Below are positions 49,623 through 58,843 of a DNA stretch of 64,000 nt, one piece after another (position 1 is the stretch's first letter; the number at the start of each line of letters is the position of its first letter). Below the pieces are notes generated by a model. That model had not been told where the DNA came from. It was given only the letters and a program-made list of their open reading frames with translations, and ran no database searches. Location of the stretch: the NCBI GenBank assembly GCA_018711005.1, contig DVIT01000007.1:1-64000 (forward strand), read 5' to 3'. The DNA comes from Candidatus Scybalocola faecigallinarum (GTDB lineage Bacteria; Bacillota; Clostridia; Lachnospirales; Lachnospiraceae). A program made the translations under genes and the position numbers.

Positions 49623-49684
49623 TTGATTTTTTTCTATATAAATTATATACTTTTCAAAGAAACAATTAACTTAATCGTTTAAGT
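49623..49684 (+). promoter_or_regulatory. Promoter and LacI operator of the GH94 gene
   Basis: TTGATT (49623-49628), 17 bases, TATACT (49646-49651), then the operator-like ACTTAATCGTTTAAGT (49669-49684) with central CG, 20-30 bases past the start. Binding there would block transcription, as expected for LacI repression. Confidence 0.75.
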
Positions 49685-49704
49685 AAATGCTAGGAGGATA
49701 AAAA

Positions 49705-52149
49705 ATGCAATACGGACATTTTGATAGTGAACATAAAGAATATGTTATCACTACTCCCCAAACACCTCTGCCCTGGATCAACTATTTGGGCTGTGAAAAC
49801 TTTTTCTCTCTCATCTCAAACACCTGCGGCGGCTACAGCTTCTACAAAGATGCCCGGCTTCTGCGTCTCACCCGGTACCGTTACAATAATGTACCCCTGG
49901 ACAGCAATGGACATTACTACTACATAAAAGACGGGGATACCATCTGGAATCCCGGATGGATGCCTTCTAAAACAAATCTGGACAGTTACCGCTGCCGTCA
50001 TGGCTTAGGCTATTCTGTATTTGAAAGCAGTAAAAACAGCATTTGTGCCCAGCTTACAGCCTTTGTTCCTATTGGTGAAAACTGCGAAGTAGAAATGCTC
50101 ACTCTGACAAATGATTCTGACCGTCCCCGGGAATTTTCCGTATTTTCTTACGTGGAATTCTGCCTTTGGGATGCCATGGATGATATGACCAACTATCAGC
50201 GTAATCTCTCTACCGGAGAAGTAGAAATCCACGGCTCCGCTATTTATCACAAAACAGAATATCGGGAACGCAGAAACCATTATGCTGTCTATAGTGTTAA
50301 TGTCCCCATAGCCGGATTTGATACTGACCGGGATACCTTTATCGGGGTTTATGGAGACAGCCGCGCTCCGAAAGCAGTAGAAAGCGGCCATTGCTCCAAC
50401 TCCAAAGCCAGCGGCTGGTATCCTATCGGCTCCCACCAGCTGGATGTTGCCCTGGCTCCCGGAGAGTCGAAAACATATATTTTCGTTTTAGGCTATATAG
50501 AAAATCCTCAGGAAGAAAAATGGGACGGCGACCCAAAAGACGGCCATATTAATCGGGAGCCGGCCCAAAGGCTCCTGGAAAAGTTCGATACCAAGGAAAA
50601 AGCTCTTGCAGCTCTTGATGCTTTAAAGGACTACTGGGATAATCTCTTATCTCACTTTGTTGTGGATTCCCCGGAAGATAAGCTTAACACTATGGTTAAT
50701 ATATGGCACCAATACCAGTGTATGGTTACCTTTAATATGAGTCGCTCCGCCTCCTACTATGAATCCGGTATTGGCCGGGGCATGGGCTTTAGAGACTCCT
50801 GTCAGGATCTCTTTGGCTTTGTCCATCTGATTCCGGACCGGGCCCGCCAGCGGCTTATTGATATTGCATCAACTCAATTTGAAAACGGGAGCGCCTACCA
50901 TCAGTATCAGCCTTTGACCAAAAAAGGCAATTCAGATATTGGCAGCGGATTTAACGATGACCCGCTGTGGCTTATTGCCGGTACAGCTGCCTATATTAAA
51001 GAAACCGGTGACTACACGATTTTAGATGAAATGACCCCTTACGATAATGACATGACTAAAGCAACCTCTTTTATGGAGCATCTTCACCGATCCTTCCATT
51101 TTATTATGGATCACCTTGGACCCCACAATCTTCCTCTTATCGGCCGTGCAGACTGGAATGACTGTCTTAACTTAAACTGCTTTTCCACAGAGCCCGGCCA
51201 GTCCTTCCAGACCTATGGTCCCTCTGAAGGGCCCAATGCAGAATCCGTATTTATTGCAGGAATGTTTGTCCTTTATGGACGGGATTACGTTGCGCTGTGC
51301 CGCCACTGCGGTCAGGATGAGGAGGCTGAACTTGCCCAACAGGCAATTAAGGCTATGGAAAAAGCAGTTATTGATGCCGGCTGGGATGGCGAATGGTTCC
51401 TTCGGGCTTATGATCATTTCGGACATAAGGTCGGATCCTCTGAATGTGAAGAAGGGCAGATTTTTATCGAACCTCAGGGTTTCTGCGTTATGGCCGGCAT
51501 TGGCAAAGCAGATGGCCTTGCTCAAAAGGCTATGGAATCTGTGGAAAAACACCTGGATACCCCCTACGGCATTGTTCTCCTTCAGCCACCTTACCGCAAA
51601 TACCATGTAGAGCTCGGAGAAATTTCCTCATATCCACCAGGTTATAAAGAAAATGCGGGTATTTTCTGCCATAATAACCCTTGGATTTCCATTGCTGAAA
51701 CTGTAATTGGCCGAGGAAACCGTGCATGGCAGGTATATACGCGAACCTGTCCGGCTTATATTGAAAATATCAGTGATGTACACCGTACAGAGCCCTATGT
51801 TTATTCTCAAATGATCGCCGGGAAGGATGCTCCCCATTTCGGAGAAGCCAAAAACAGCTGGTTGACAGGAACAGCAGCATGGACCTTCCTTAACGTTTCT
51901 CAATATATCCTGGGAATCCGTCCCGATTATGACGGACTGATCATTGATCCATGTATCCCCAATACGCTTGACGGTTTTCATGTATCCCGTGATTTCCGGG
52001 GCATCCGTTATGAAATTGAGGTAAAAAATCCGCATCATGTGGAAAAGGGAATCCACACTTTAACTGTAAACGGTGTGCCAGTTGAAGGCATCAAAATTCC
52101 TCTCACCCATACAGGAACGGTTGTCCATGTAGAAGCTGTTATGGGATAA
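49705..52149 (+). CDS. GH94 cellobiose phosphorylase
   Basis: An 814-residue cytoplasmic phosphorylase that splits cellobiose with phosphate into glucose 1-phosphate and glucose. The length and N-terminal [29 protein letters not shown] match GH94 cellobiose phosphorylases. The general acid Asp is in [13 protein letters not shown] (about residue 483). The barrel segments [18 protein letters not shown] and [11 protein letters not shown] line the subsites, and [20 protein letters not shown] precedes the phosphate site. It has an N-terminal beta-sandwich, helical linker, (alpha/alpha)6 barrel and C-terminal jelly roll. ATG after TAGGAGGATAAAAA. Chitobiose or laminaribiose phosphorylases are alternatives but less likely by the motifs. 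Monocistronic, controlled by divergent LacI. Confidence 0.92.
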   Translation: MQYGHFDSEHKEYVITTPQTPLPWINYLGCENFFSLISNTCGGYSFYKDARLLRLTRYRYNNVPLDSNGHYYYIKDGDTIWNPGWMPSKTNLDSYRCRHGLGYSVFESSKNSICAQLTAFVPIGENCEVEMLTLTNDSDRPREFSVFSYVEFCLWDAMDDMTNYQRNLSTGEVEIHGSAIYHKTEYRERRNHYAVYSVNVPIAGFDTDRDTFIGVYGDSRAPKAVESGHCSNSKASGWYPIGSHQLDVALAPGESKTYIFVLGYIENPQEEKWDGDPKDGHINREPAQRLLEKFDTKEKALAALDALKDYWDNLLSHFVVDSPEDKLNTMVNIWHQYQCMVTFNMSRSASYYESGIGRGMGFRDSCQDLFGFVHLIPDRARQRLIDIASTQFENGSAYHQYQPLTKKGNSDIGSGFNDDPLWLIAGTAAYIKETGDYTILDEMTPYDNDMTKATSFMEHLHRSFHFIMDHLGPHNLPLIGRADWNDCLNLNCFSTEPGQSFQTYGPSEGPNAESVFIAGMFVLYGRDYVALCRHCGQDEEAELAQQAIKAMEKAVIDAGWDGEWFLRAYDHFGHKVGSSECEEGQIFIEPQGFCVMAGIGKADGLAQKAMESVEKHLDTPYGIVLLQPPYRKYHVELGEISSYPPGYKENAGIFCHNNPWISIAETVIGRGNRAWQVYTRTCPAYIENISDVHRTEPYVYSQMIAGKDAPHFGEAKNSWLTGTAAWTFLNVSQYILGIRPDYDGLIIDPCIPNTLDGFHVSRDFRGIRYEIEVKNPHHVEKGIHTLTVNGVPVEGIKIPLTHTGTVVHVEAVMG

Positions 52150-52202
52150 TCTGCCGATGGGACAAGAAGGGATTCTTCACTGCCCGTTGTGAGCTGTTCA
52201 TT

Positions 52203-52236
52203 GCCCGGCAAGTGCTCGTACAAGCACTTGCCGGGC
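52203..52236 (+). terminator. Terminator after GH94 gene
   Basis: A perfect 14-bp stem, GCCCGGCAAGTGCT with 52223-52236, and a 6-base loop. ATATTTC follows. It ends the GH94 transcript before tRNA-Ala on the other strand. Confidence 0.8.
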
Positions 52237-52252
52237 ATATTTCATAAGAAAT

Positions 52253-52277
52253 GAAAAAAGCCCGCATCCAGCGGGCT
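52253..52277 (-). terminator. Terminator after tRNA-Ala
   Basis: AGCCCGC (52259-52265) pairs with 52271-52277 around a 5-base loop. On the minus strand a T6 run follows. It lies seven bases past the 3' end of the tRNA. Confidence 0.85.
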
Positions 52278-52284
52278 CAATGCA

Positions 52285-52357
<73 letters not shown>

Positions 52358-52459
52358 AAGCACTGTTTATAATACACTATAATGGTGGAAAATGCAAGGA
52401 AAATTTTCAGAAAAGTACAAACGCAGGTAACAGTTCAACCCGGCCCGCCAGGGAAATGG

Positions 52460-53158
52460 CTATTTCTTTCTTCGTCCAAAAACATCCTTTCGGTTTTCAT
52501 ATTTCATTTTAGGGCCTTTCTGCATAAGTCCCAGTGCGTCAAAATCCCCGGGACCGGCCGGTACGGTATGAATTTTAGGCCCGTGAGGCGCCGGAACGCC
52601 CTCCCTGACCCATACAAAAAGATTTCTTAAGGCTGCATGAAATATATACTCATAAGGTGTGTCTAAAGGCTCACCCTGACACCCGGAAAATTTCAGTTCA
52701 CAGCAGTTATTTTTTGCGTCATCATGAAGATAACCTTCATAATATGTGATCATGTTGTAGAAAGCATCATGACTGGTCCCCGGAATCTGGTATGTACGGA
52801 ATTTATAATCCGGCAGATCACTGTCTCCCATCCAGTTGGCACCCCGGTTTTCACTTTCTGTATTAATCGCAATATATGGCTCCCGGGGAAGAAGAACGCC
52901 GCCTTTAGGCACAGCACCATCCCTGGCGATCATCCCATCTGCCGGCGATGGCTCATAGGCGTTAATCGGCGCCAGCGCGTCATCTGCCCCCGCTTCCAGC
53001 CACCCATCAAACAGCGGGCCATTTTCTGTATTTTCCGGTAAATAGGCAAAAGACTGAAGTAATCTTGACATGTAACTTCCAGATTGCGACCATCCTAAAA
53101 GATAAATCCAGCATTTTCCATATTCCACAGACGAAGGAAATATATCTGGGATTTTCAT
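52460..53158 (-). pseudogene. C-terminal remnant of an alpha/beta-hydrolase-domain protein
   Basis: About 220 residues from the C-terminal half of an alpha/beta hydrolase (Pfam Abhydrolase_10-like). The nucleophile elbow is LLGWSQSGSYMSRL, followed by FDGWLEAGADDALAPIN, PYIAINTESENRG and IPGTSHDAFYN. It ends MKYENRKDVFGRRKK. The N-terminal half of the family is absent. The open frame begins with ATG at 53158, right at the join with a second remnant in another frame. No ribosome-binding site precedes it. A protein may be made at a low level, but the fold is incomplete. Confidence 0.75.
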
Positions 53159-53164
53159 CGCAAG

Positions 53165-53285
53165 GCCTTAACGTACCTTTCACCTCATCATAACTGGCCT
53201 TTGCCGTCTCCCCTTTTTTACAGTCCGTGTGAACGATCATCCGTATCCGCTTTTGTTCAGGAACTTTAAACTTATAGTCAAACAT
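53165..53285 (-). pseudogene. N-terminal remnant of a nucleoside-hydrolase-like protein
   Basis: A good start (GGAGGTTTAAA then ATG at 53283-53285) opens MFDYKFKVPEQKRIRMIVHT, DCKKGETAKASYDEVKGTLR. HTDCK is where DUF1593/nucleoside-hydrolase-like proteins carry their metal-binding Asp, but the next conserved segment (N-E-A-D-D type) is missing. KASYDEV seems to come from a later part of the family. So an internal deletion and then fusion to the alpha/beta-hydrolase fragment occurred. The reading frame runs on about 50 residues into hydrolase sequence out of frame. Inactive. Confidence 0.65.
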
Positions 53286-53723
53286 TTTAAACCTCCCCCT
53301 ATTTTTTTGCATTTTATTAAACCATCCTCGTTTTTTGTTGAGTATAGTTTAAATCCAATCGTCATTATTGTCAATAAATATTGTTTATTTTTTGATAATT
53401 TATGCATCTTAACTATTTTTATGGAATTTTATCAGTTTTTTCGCCCAAACTTTTCGTCAACATATACACAATTTTTAAACTTACTAAACTTTACCCCTCA
53501 AATTACCAGTATTGTTTTCAGTTATTTTTGACCTTTTCCTTCTATTTTTCTTATTTTAATTAGATATAACGCTTAATTATTCATAAGTTTCCCAAGATTT
53601 TCCTTGATAAATAAACTTTTCAGTTTAAAATTAAACTTAGATAGACCATAAAAAGAAAAGCTGCTTGCAAACGCGTATGGCCGAATTCATGGGAACCGCG
53701 CCTGAAAGCAGCAGATTGGAGAT
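53286..53723. other. AT-rich intergenic region with operator-like palindrome
   Basis: Over 400 bases without a gene, clearly more A+T-rich than the surroundings. AGTTTAA-AA-TTAAACT at 53622-53637 is an inverted repeat about 90 bases before the LacI start and could be its operator. I see no RNA structure or ORF with a ribosome-binding site. It probably holds divergent promoters for LacI and the broken nucleoside-hydrolase-like gene. Confidence 0.5.
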
Positions 53724-54764
53724 ATGATGCTAAAAGCCGTAGACATTGCCAAACAGCTTGGAATATCCAAAGTAACAGTTTCGCTTGCTTTAAACAATAA
53801 ACCTGGCGTAAGCAAGGCAACCCGAAAAAAAATTCTGGAGTGTGCTTACCAAATGGAAAATTCGACAAAATCGCCGGATCCTAATCCCAGCAACATCCCA
53901 GTTCCTTCCCGGAATATTATCAAGGTTGTGGCCCCATTAACCGGACTAAACCTTGTCCAGTCTCCAGAACCGGATCTGCTTCCAGATTTTACAGTACCTC
54001 TGGAAAGGACCGCCAATCATTTGGGATACCGCCTGGAAATTACATTTCCGGACATACGAAGCAAATCCATCCGCGATGTGGTGGAAGAATGTAATCATTC
54101 CCCTGCGGTGGGTATCATTATTTTTGCCTCTGAGCTTTCTGGTGAAGAAATCCAGTATTTTCAGGGTATTCACAAGCCAGTTGTCCTTTATGATAATATA
54201 TCTGAAACCATGGCCTATTCCAGTGTGACGATTGATAACCGCAATGCCTGCCGACTTGCCGTAGATTATCTGGTTCAGCGAGGTTTTCGCAATATTGGAT
54301 ATTTAGCCATGACACGGAATATATTTAATTATCAGGAGCGCCGTGAAGGTTTTCTGGATGCCATGGCCGCCCACAACCTGCCCTGCTCTAAAGGGCATAT
54401 CCTGCATATTGGCCAGGAAACCGCCGAAATTTACCAGAAAGTAAAAATTAACTGGCACAAAATACATTCCTTTGATGCATACATTATGGAAAGCTATCAC
54501 CTGTCCATTGGCGTCATTCATGCCCTGAGAGATCTTAATATTAATATCCCCCAGGATGTAAGCCTGATCGGGATTGACCAGCTCCCTTCTTACCTGATGG
54601 GCAACTGTCAACTGACCACTTTGAAAGTGCCTCATGAAAATCGAGCCATCCTTACGATGCTGCTTTTAGATAACGAAATCCGCAGTCCAGAAGCCTTTAA
54701 ATCCCGACTAATCACCAATTGTATTATGATGGAAGGAAATAGTGTAAAGCAGAAAGAAGCATAA
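53724..54764 (+). CDS. LacI-family regulator
   Basis: A 346-residue LacI/GalR repressor. The helix-turn-helix is at residues 3-50 (LKAVDIAKQLGISKVTVSLA, LNNKPGVSKATRKKIL). The hinge region NIPVPSRNIIKVVAPLTG replaces the usual short hinge with a Pro/Ser-rich linker, a small oddity. The sensor domain shows GIIIFASELSGEEI, RGFRNIGYLAMTRNIFNYQE and SLIGIDQLPSYLMGNCQLTT. It starts at ATG 53724 (a second ATG is one codon on) after TTGGAGAT. The natural target may be the divergent gene pair, now remnants, or the hemicellulose operon at 55.9-64 kb. Confidence 0.9.
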   Translation: MMLKAVDIAKQLGISKVTVSLALNNKPGVSKATRKKILECAYQMENSTKSPDPNPSNIPVPSRNIIKVVAPLTGLNLVQSPEPDLLPDFTVPLERTANHLGYRLEITFPDIRSKSIRDVVEECNHSPAVGIIIFASELSGEEIQYFQGIHKPVVLYDNISETMAYSSVTIDNRNACRLAVDYLVQRGFRNIGYLAMTRNIFNYQERREGFLDAMAAHNLPCSKGHILHIGQETAEIYQKVKINWHKIHSFDAYIMESYHLSIGVIHALRDLNINIPQDVSLIGIDQLPSYLMGNCQLTTLKVPHENRAILTMLLLDNEIRSPEAFKSRLITNCIMMEGNSVKQKEA

Positions 54765-54781
54765 ATGAATAGAAAGAAGAA

Positions 54782-54825
54782 AAGGGCCCTATCCGACAGA
54801 AAAAACTGCCCGATAAGGCCCCTTA
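54782..54825 (+). terminator. Terminator after LacI gene
   Basis: AAGGGCCCTATCCGACAG pairs, with two mismatches, with CTGCCCGATAAGGCCCCTT around an A-rich loop, and TTATT follows. It lies between the LacI gene and the convergent Rpn gene. Confidence 0.65.
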
Positions 54826-54917
54826 TTAGGAACACGTTTTATCTTTTGTGGTTTGTTGTAACAGCGCACCAGTTCAGCTAACTGAACCGGCACTGTCAGA
54901 CGCTGGTGTCAGCTATA

Positions 54918-55757
54918 TCATTTCGTTGGCGTCAGCAGACCATATTCTTCCAGCAGCTGCTGGCAAAAAACGGAATCGGAAGCTGCCCGCTTTAAATCTT
55001 CCAGACGGTTATCATCCAAAAGGCGCAGATTCAGCGCCTGGATCTGATTGCGGCCTTCCTCGCGACCTTCCTCGCGGCCTTCGGCGAGTCCTTTTTCATG
55101 GCCTTGTTCAAGGCCATCGTCAAAAATCATCTGACCAAGCCTTGTCATTAACATCACCCCTTTTAATTCCTCTAAATCCTTTGAATCCGTAATAAATTTT
55201 TCAGCAAAAGCGTAAAGCATCGCCATGGCATGGGCTGATTTTTCGCTGCTATCACTTTTTAACAGCTTTACAGCCTCCATGATCCGATGCTTTTTGGAAA
55301 AACGGCTGCCCATAACTGGCGTTAATGTGAGCATAGCCAGATCTTCCTCTGTTAAAGGTTCATGCTTTGCATTTTTCGCCTTAAGATTTTCAAGGATACG
55401 GTCAGCATCTTTCGCCTCCATGTATATGGGATATGTGGTATATGTATTAATGCCGCAGGTATATTCATAGATAGCATCTTCGATGCCTCCGGTAAAAATA
55501 ATATAAGTAATCACATCCCGGCCGCTGCTATAATTCAGCAGCGCCTCGTACACATGAAAGCGGCGAAGATCGGTAATCCCCCCATCTGTTGACTGAAATT
55601 CAAAGTGCAGGTATTTTCCTGAGGTTGTGAGGAACGTAAAATCCATGTACTTTTTAGTGATGGTCAGCAGAGAAGCCTCTGTAGGTCCCGTATCGGCAAT
55701 CGGCTCATGAATACCGAAAAATGGCAAAAGTGTTGTGCCAAAATAGGTGTGAGCCAT
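54918..55757 (-). CDS. Rpn-family recombination-promoting nuclease / PD-(D/E)xK
   Basis: A 279-residue protein of the Rpn/PDDEXK transposase-like group. The nuclease core is in residues 30-95 (KKYMDFTFLTTSGKYLHFEF, QSTDGGITDLRRFHVYEA): Asp then E-x-Q replaces E-x-K, as is usual here. TPVMGSRFSKK marks the middle. A charged stretch with the repeat GREEGREEGR near residue 232 forms a helix before the end. Rpn proteins cut DNA and promote RecA-independent recombination or act in phage defence. The start is near ATG 55757. It is monocistronic, surrounded by gene remnants, which is suggestive given its family. Confidence 0.85.
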   Translation of the reverse strand: MAHTYFGTTLLPFFGIHEPIADTGPTEASLLTITKKYMDFTFLTTSGKYLHFEFQSTDGGITDLRRFHVYEALLNYSSGRDVITYIIFTGGIEDAIYEYTCGINTYTTYPIYMEAKDADRILENLKAKNAKHEPLTEEDLAMLTLTPVMGSRFSKKHRIMEAVKLLKSDSSEKSAHAMAMLYAFAEKFITDSKDLEELKGVMLMTRLGQMIFDDGLEQGHEKGLAEGREEGREEGRNQIQALNLRLLDDNRLEDLKRAASDSVFCQQLLEEYGLLTPTK

Positions 55758-55935
55758 TTTTATTTATGAGGATCCAATCATATCTTTCTCTTCACGCAGT
55801 GAGTATCGTTATCTTGTGTATATTAATGTCTTTGTGCCAGAGGGAAAAGTCATTTTATCTGCCGTCTGAAAATCCAGACAGCGTAAGTATTTTACTATGT
55901 TCCTGTTGTCAGTATAACAAAAAATACCTTCAAAC

Positions 55936-56928
55936 TCAAGCGCTATATACCTTCTCCAGAAAATCCGCCGCCCGCTCCGGCCAGCCTTCCACATCAGTGC
56001 CTGTACCATCACCAAAGCCGTGGGGGGCGTGTTCGCCTTCTTCAAGCACGGCTGCAGTACCCAGGGCGTCCAGGCGTTCTTTTAAAATTTCAGAATTTCT
56101 GCAGGGTACGGTTGTATCGTCTTTGCCGCAGACAATGTAGCAGGGAGGATAGCATTCTCCAATGTGCTGAGCCACATTATATTTTTCCAAGGCTTCCTGT
56201 GTGTAATCCTCTCCCAGCATGATCTTTATAAATTCCCGGTCTTTCTCATGCTCCTCCAGGGCTTTTATATCCACCACAGGGTATACCGGGAACAGTGCCG
56301 TCGGACGGGGCAGGCCGTAAGCTTTATAGCCTGCATTTTCGGTCCCCCACATAGTAATCAGGTTTCCTCCCGCAGAAAATCCGCCAACCGCGTAGTTATC
56401 CGGATTTAAGGAAAATTCTTTACTATGACGGCCGATGAATCTTAAAGCTGCGGCAAGATCTTCCAAAGGCTTTGGCAGTATGCCTATTTCCCCAACCCGA
56501 TAGGTCAGTACAAACACCTGATATCTCCGCTGGACAAAGGTTACTGCTGTAGGATAAGCCTCTGTGGCAGAGCAAACCGCGTTATACCCGCCTCCGGCCG
56601 CAAGGACAATATATGGTTTAGCAGTATCCACCTTTTCCGGGATCAGCCGTATCACATTAACATGTTCTTTCTGAGGATCATCCTTACATTCTTCAGCTGT
56701 GTAAAGCCGGTACATTTTCGCGCCGTTTTCAAACTGATGGATCAGAAAGTTGATTCCTTTGACCATCCCCTCCGGACTCCATCCGATATTTCTTACTCCT
56801 GCTACAGGCATAGAATCAAAAGCAGATGTGTCCGGATCCCGTGAATAAAGTAAATAGGGCGCAATCTCCTGAAGCTGGGGAATTTTACGCATATCCTCCA
56901 TGGAATTTTCAACTGTAAACTGTGTCAT
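55936..56928 (-). CDS. Alpha/beta-hydrolase (esterase/lipase-like)
   Basis: A 330-residue cytoplasmic hydrolase. Oxyanion turn YIVLAAGGGYNAVCSATEAY; nucleophile Ser in YAVGGFSAGGNLITMWG (about residue 190); acid Asp in VCGKDDTTVPCRNSE; His in GEHAPHGFGDG. BD-FAE-like esterases of this form deacetylate xylan or remove other acyl groups from sugars. The start MTQFTVENSMEDMRK follows GCAGGAGGGAAAATAAA. It is the last of the hemicellulose operon, 23 bases after the next hydrolase. Confidence 0.88.
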   Translation of the reverse strand: MTQFTVENSMEDMRKIPQLQEIAPYLLYSRDPDTSAFDSMPVAGVRNIGWSPEGMVKGINFLIHQFENGAKMYRLYTAEECKDDPQKEHVNVIRLIPEKVDTAKPYIVLAAGGGYNAVCSATEAYPTAVTFVQRRYQVFVLTYRVGEIGILPKPLEDLAAALRFIGRHSKEFSLNPDNYAVGGFSAGGNLITMWGTENAGYKAYGLPRPTALFPVYPVVDIKALEEHEKDREFIKIMLGEDYTQEALEKYNVAQHIGECYPPCYIVCGKDDTTVPCRNSEILKERLDALGTAAVLEEGEHAPHGFGDGTGTDVEGWPERAADFLEKVYSA

Positions 56929-56951
56929 TTTATTTTCCCTCCTGCAAAGCC

Positions 56952-57893
56952 TTACAGCGCTTTCTCCGCCATCATCCGCTCAAAGTCTGTCATGTCCGGC
57001 AGATCGAAGGCGAAGCGCTTGGAAAGCCATGCGTCAGCCAGAGGCACCCACTTGGCGGCGTCGGGATAGATCTGGGATCTGGATGCCGCAGATGCCTGGG
57101 TAGATACAGCCAGTCCGTGGGGGCCTTCTTCAAAAATATGCATTTCAAAAGGAATGTGATGGTCTGCCAGCGCATGGGCCATGCGGATGGAATGCTGTAC
57201 CGGCACCAGATTGTCCTCAGCGGTTGCCCACAAAAAGGTTGGCGGGGTGTTGGCATCCACGTTCAGGGCCGGACTCACCTTGGCCAGAAGTTCGTCGGAC
57301 GGATCTTTTGTTCCTAAAAAGCCCATGTTGGAACCATCGAAAAACGCTTTATCCGTATTATTTTCCTTCATGTACAGGTAATCGCTGAGGCAGTAGCCCA
57401 GAATGCAGGCCGCCGGGCGGAATACTTCTTTATCCTTCTTAAAGTAGTCGGTGATCTCCGGCTTATCCCAGTATACAGAGTACATAGCGCAGTTATGAGC
57501 GCCGGCAGAAAATCCGCAGATGGCGATCCGATCCGGATCTACATGCCAGTTTTGGGCATTTTCTTTAATGGTCATCATAGCCTGGCCGATCTCCCGCATA
57601 GGCATTGGGAACTGGCACTCTTTTTTAGGCTCCATTTTGTCAAAGCCTGTGGCGAAAACCTGCTCCCCGTAAACAGAATAGCGCAGCACAAAGGCATGAT
57701 AGCCCATCGCAGCAAAAGCCATGGCCACCGGTTCAGCCTCCCGGTCTGAGCAGGAAATATACGCGCCGCCGGGGCAGATCAGCACTGCCGGACGGGCCTT
57801 TCCGTTAAGCATTTCTTTGGAATCAGCCAAAACATAAGTTGTTAAAGTTACATCGTCTCTGTTTTCATATAATTTTATGACTTGAACATCCAT
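56952..57893 (-). CDS. Alpha/beta-hydrolase (acetyl-xylan-esterase-like)
   Basis: A 313-residue hydrolase close in design to the one at 42415-43347: KLYENRDDVTLTTYVLADSK at the N-terminus, oxyanion turn LICPGGAYISCSDREAEPVA, nucleophile in ICGFSAGAHNCAMYS (about residue 136), acid in TAEDNLVPVQHS and His in EEGPHGLAVST. The two genes look like diverged paralogues with a shared opening (D-D-V-T-L-T-T-x-V). The start follows ACAGGAGGATAGG. A long hairpin at 57915-57953 separates it from the upstream metallohydrolase gene. Likely role: deacetylation of xylo-oligosaccharides. Confidence 0.88.
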   Translation of the reverse strand: MDVQVIKLYENRDDVTLTTYVLADSKEMLNGKARPAVLICPGGAYISCSDREAEPVAMAFAAMGYHAFVLRYSVYGEQVFATGFDKMEPKKECQFPMPMREIGQAMMTIKENAQNWHVDPDRIAICGFSAGAHNCAMYSVYWDKPEITDYFKKDKEVFRPAACILGYCLSDYLYMKENNTDKAFFDGSNMGFLGTKDPSDELLAKVSPALNVDANTPPTFLWATAEDNLVPVQHSIRMAHALADHHIPFEMHIFEEGPHGLAVSTQASAASRSQIYPDAAKWVPLADAWLSKRFAFDLPDMTDFERMMAEKAL

Positions 57894-57914
57894 GATCCTA
57901 TCCTCCTGTATAGT

Positions 57915-57953
57915 TTTTCCGGGATATGTAGATCATCTACATATCCCGGAAAA
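57915..57953. repeat. Perfect 19-bp inverted repeat within the operon
   Basis: TTTTCCGGGATATGTAGAT at 57915-57933 and its exact complement at 57935-57953, with a single C between. It lies in the 79-base gap between the MBL-fold gene and the hydrolase gene. It may be an RNA-processing or partial-termination site that sets relative expression in the operon. Confidence 0.8.
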
Positions 57954-57972
57954 TCAATGAAATACGTTACAG

Positions 57973-58839
57973 TTACTTCCGGGTTCCGTAAACCTTCATA
58001 AGCTCTGCTTTAACAATGAAGATGCTTACATGGTTCCAGCGAACGCGGCACAGTGTAGGCGCCTTGGGATCCATTTCAATAAAGAAATGGTTCAGCTTAT
58101 CTTCAATGATGGCTTCTCCACGGTAGATGGCTTCCACCAGCTCCATATAGTCGGAAATGTAGTCCACGCTCATGGGCGTTCCGTTATGATTGGGAAGGAC
58201 ATAGGTGTAGCTGTCTCTCAGTTCATAAAGATTTTTCGCATTTTCATAAAGACTGTCCAGGCGGTCTTTCACATCATAAGGCGCATCCGGATTACCGGAG
58301 TTGTCATACATTAATGTCTGGGCAGACTCAAATTCGTCGCCGGTAAAGACCATACCGTGTCCTCTGTCCAGGAAAAACAGCGTGCTGTTGCAGTGGGCCG
58401 GTTTTGCTTCAATGACTTCCACCACGCGGCCGCCCAAATCAAAGCTGTCGCCGGTGGTCACGTAACATTTTTCATAATCCGGGTAAGGCAGCTTTGAAAT
58501 ATCAAAAGGCACAGCCCCTTCCCCATCTACAGAAGGTGCGTCAATAGACGCGCCCCGGCTCATATATACTTTTTCAAACTCCCCGTTGCCGCCGGCATGA
58601 TCCGGGTGATAGTGGGTATTGGCCACAATCACCGGCTTGTCTGTAAGATTTTCCACAAAAGCCCTCAATGTTCCGGTGCCGTAGCCCGTATCCAGAAGGA
58701 GGGCCTTTTCATCTCCCTCCAAAAGATACATGTACTCTGTTCCATTCATAAACTGGATGATCCATGTTTTGCTGTCCAGCTTCCACGCCATATAGCTTCC
58801 GAAAATTTTCTGTAATTCTTCCAATGACATTGTCTCCAT
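57973..58839 (-). CDS. MBL-fold metallohydrolase
   Basis: A 288-residue metallo-beta-lactamase-fold hydrolase. The metal-binding motif is ANTHYHPDHAGGNGEF (H-x-H-x-D-H, here H-Y-H-P-D-H, about residue 81). A second His lies in AKPAHCNSTLFFLD, and an Asp in MVFTGDEFESAQT. The final His-type residue is VLPNHNGTPM. The start METMSLEELQK follows GGAGGTGTAAGATC, whose GGAGG overlaps the end of the GH2 gene; the longer frame upstream is ignored. Substrate unknown. Inside a glycosidase operon it may hydrolyse a lactone or ester on sugar fragments. Confidence 0.85.
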   Translation of the reverse strand: METMSLEELQKIFGSYMAWKLDSKTWIIQFMNGTEYMYLLEGDEKALLLDTGYGTGTLRAFVENLTDKPVIVANTHYHPDHAGGNGEFEKVYMSRGASIDAPSVDGEGAVPFDISKLPYPDYEKCYVTTGDSFDLGGRVVEVIEAKPAHCNSTLFFLDRGHGMVFTGDEFESAQTLMYDNSGNPDAPYDVKDRLDSLYENAKNLYELRDSYTYVLPNHNGTPMSVDYISDYMELVEAIYRGEAIIEDKLNHFFIEMDPKAPTLCRVRWNHVSIFIVKAELMKVYGTRK

Positions 58840-58843
58840 GATC

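Noticed and set aside
54918-55130. Short tandem repeat in the Rpn gene as a CRISPR-like array
   Set aside because: It is an in-frame repeat coding for GREEGREEGR in a charged helix, with no spacers.
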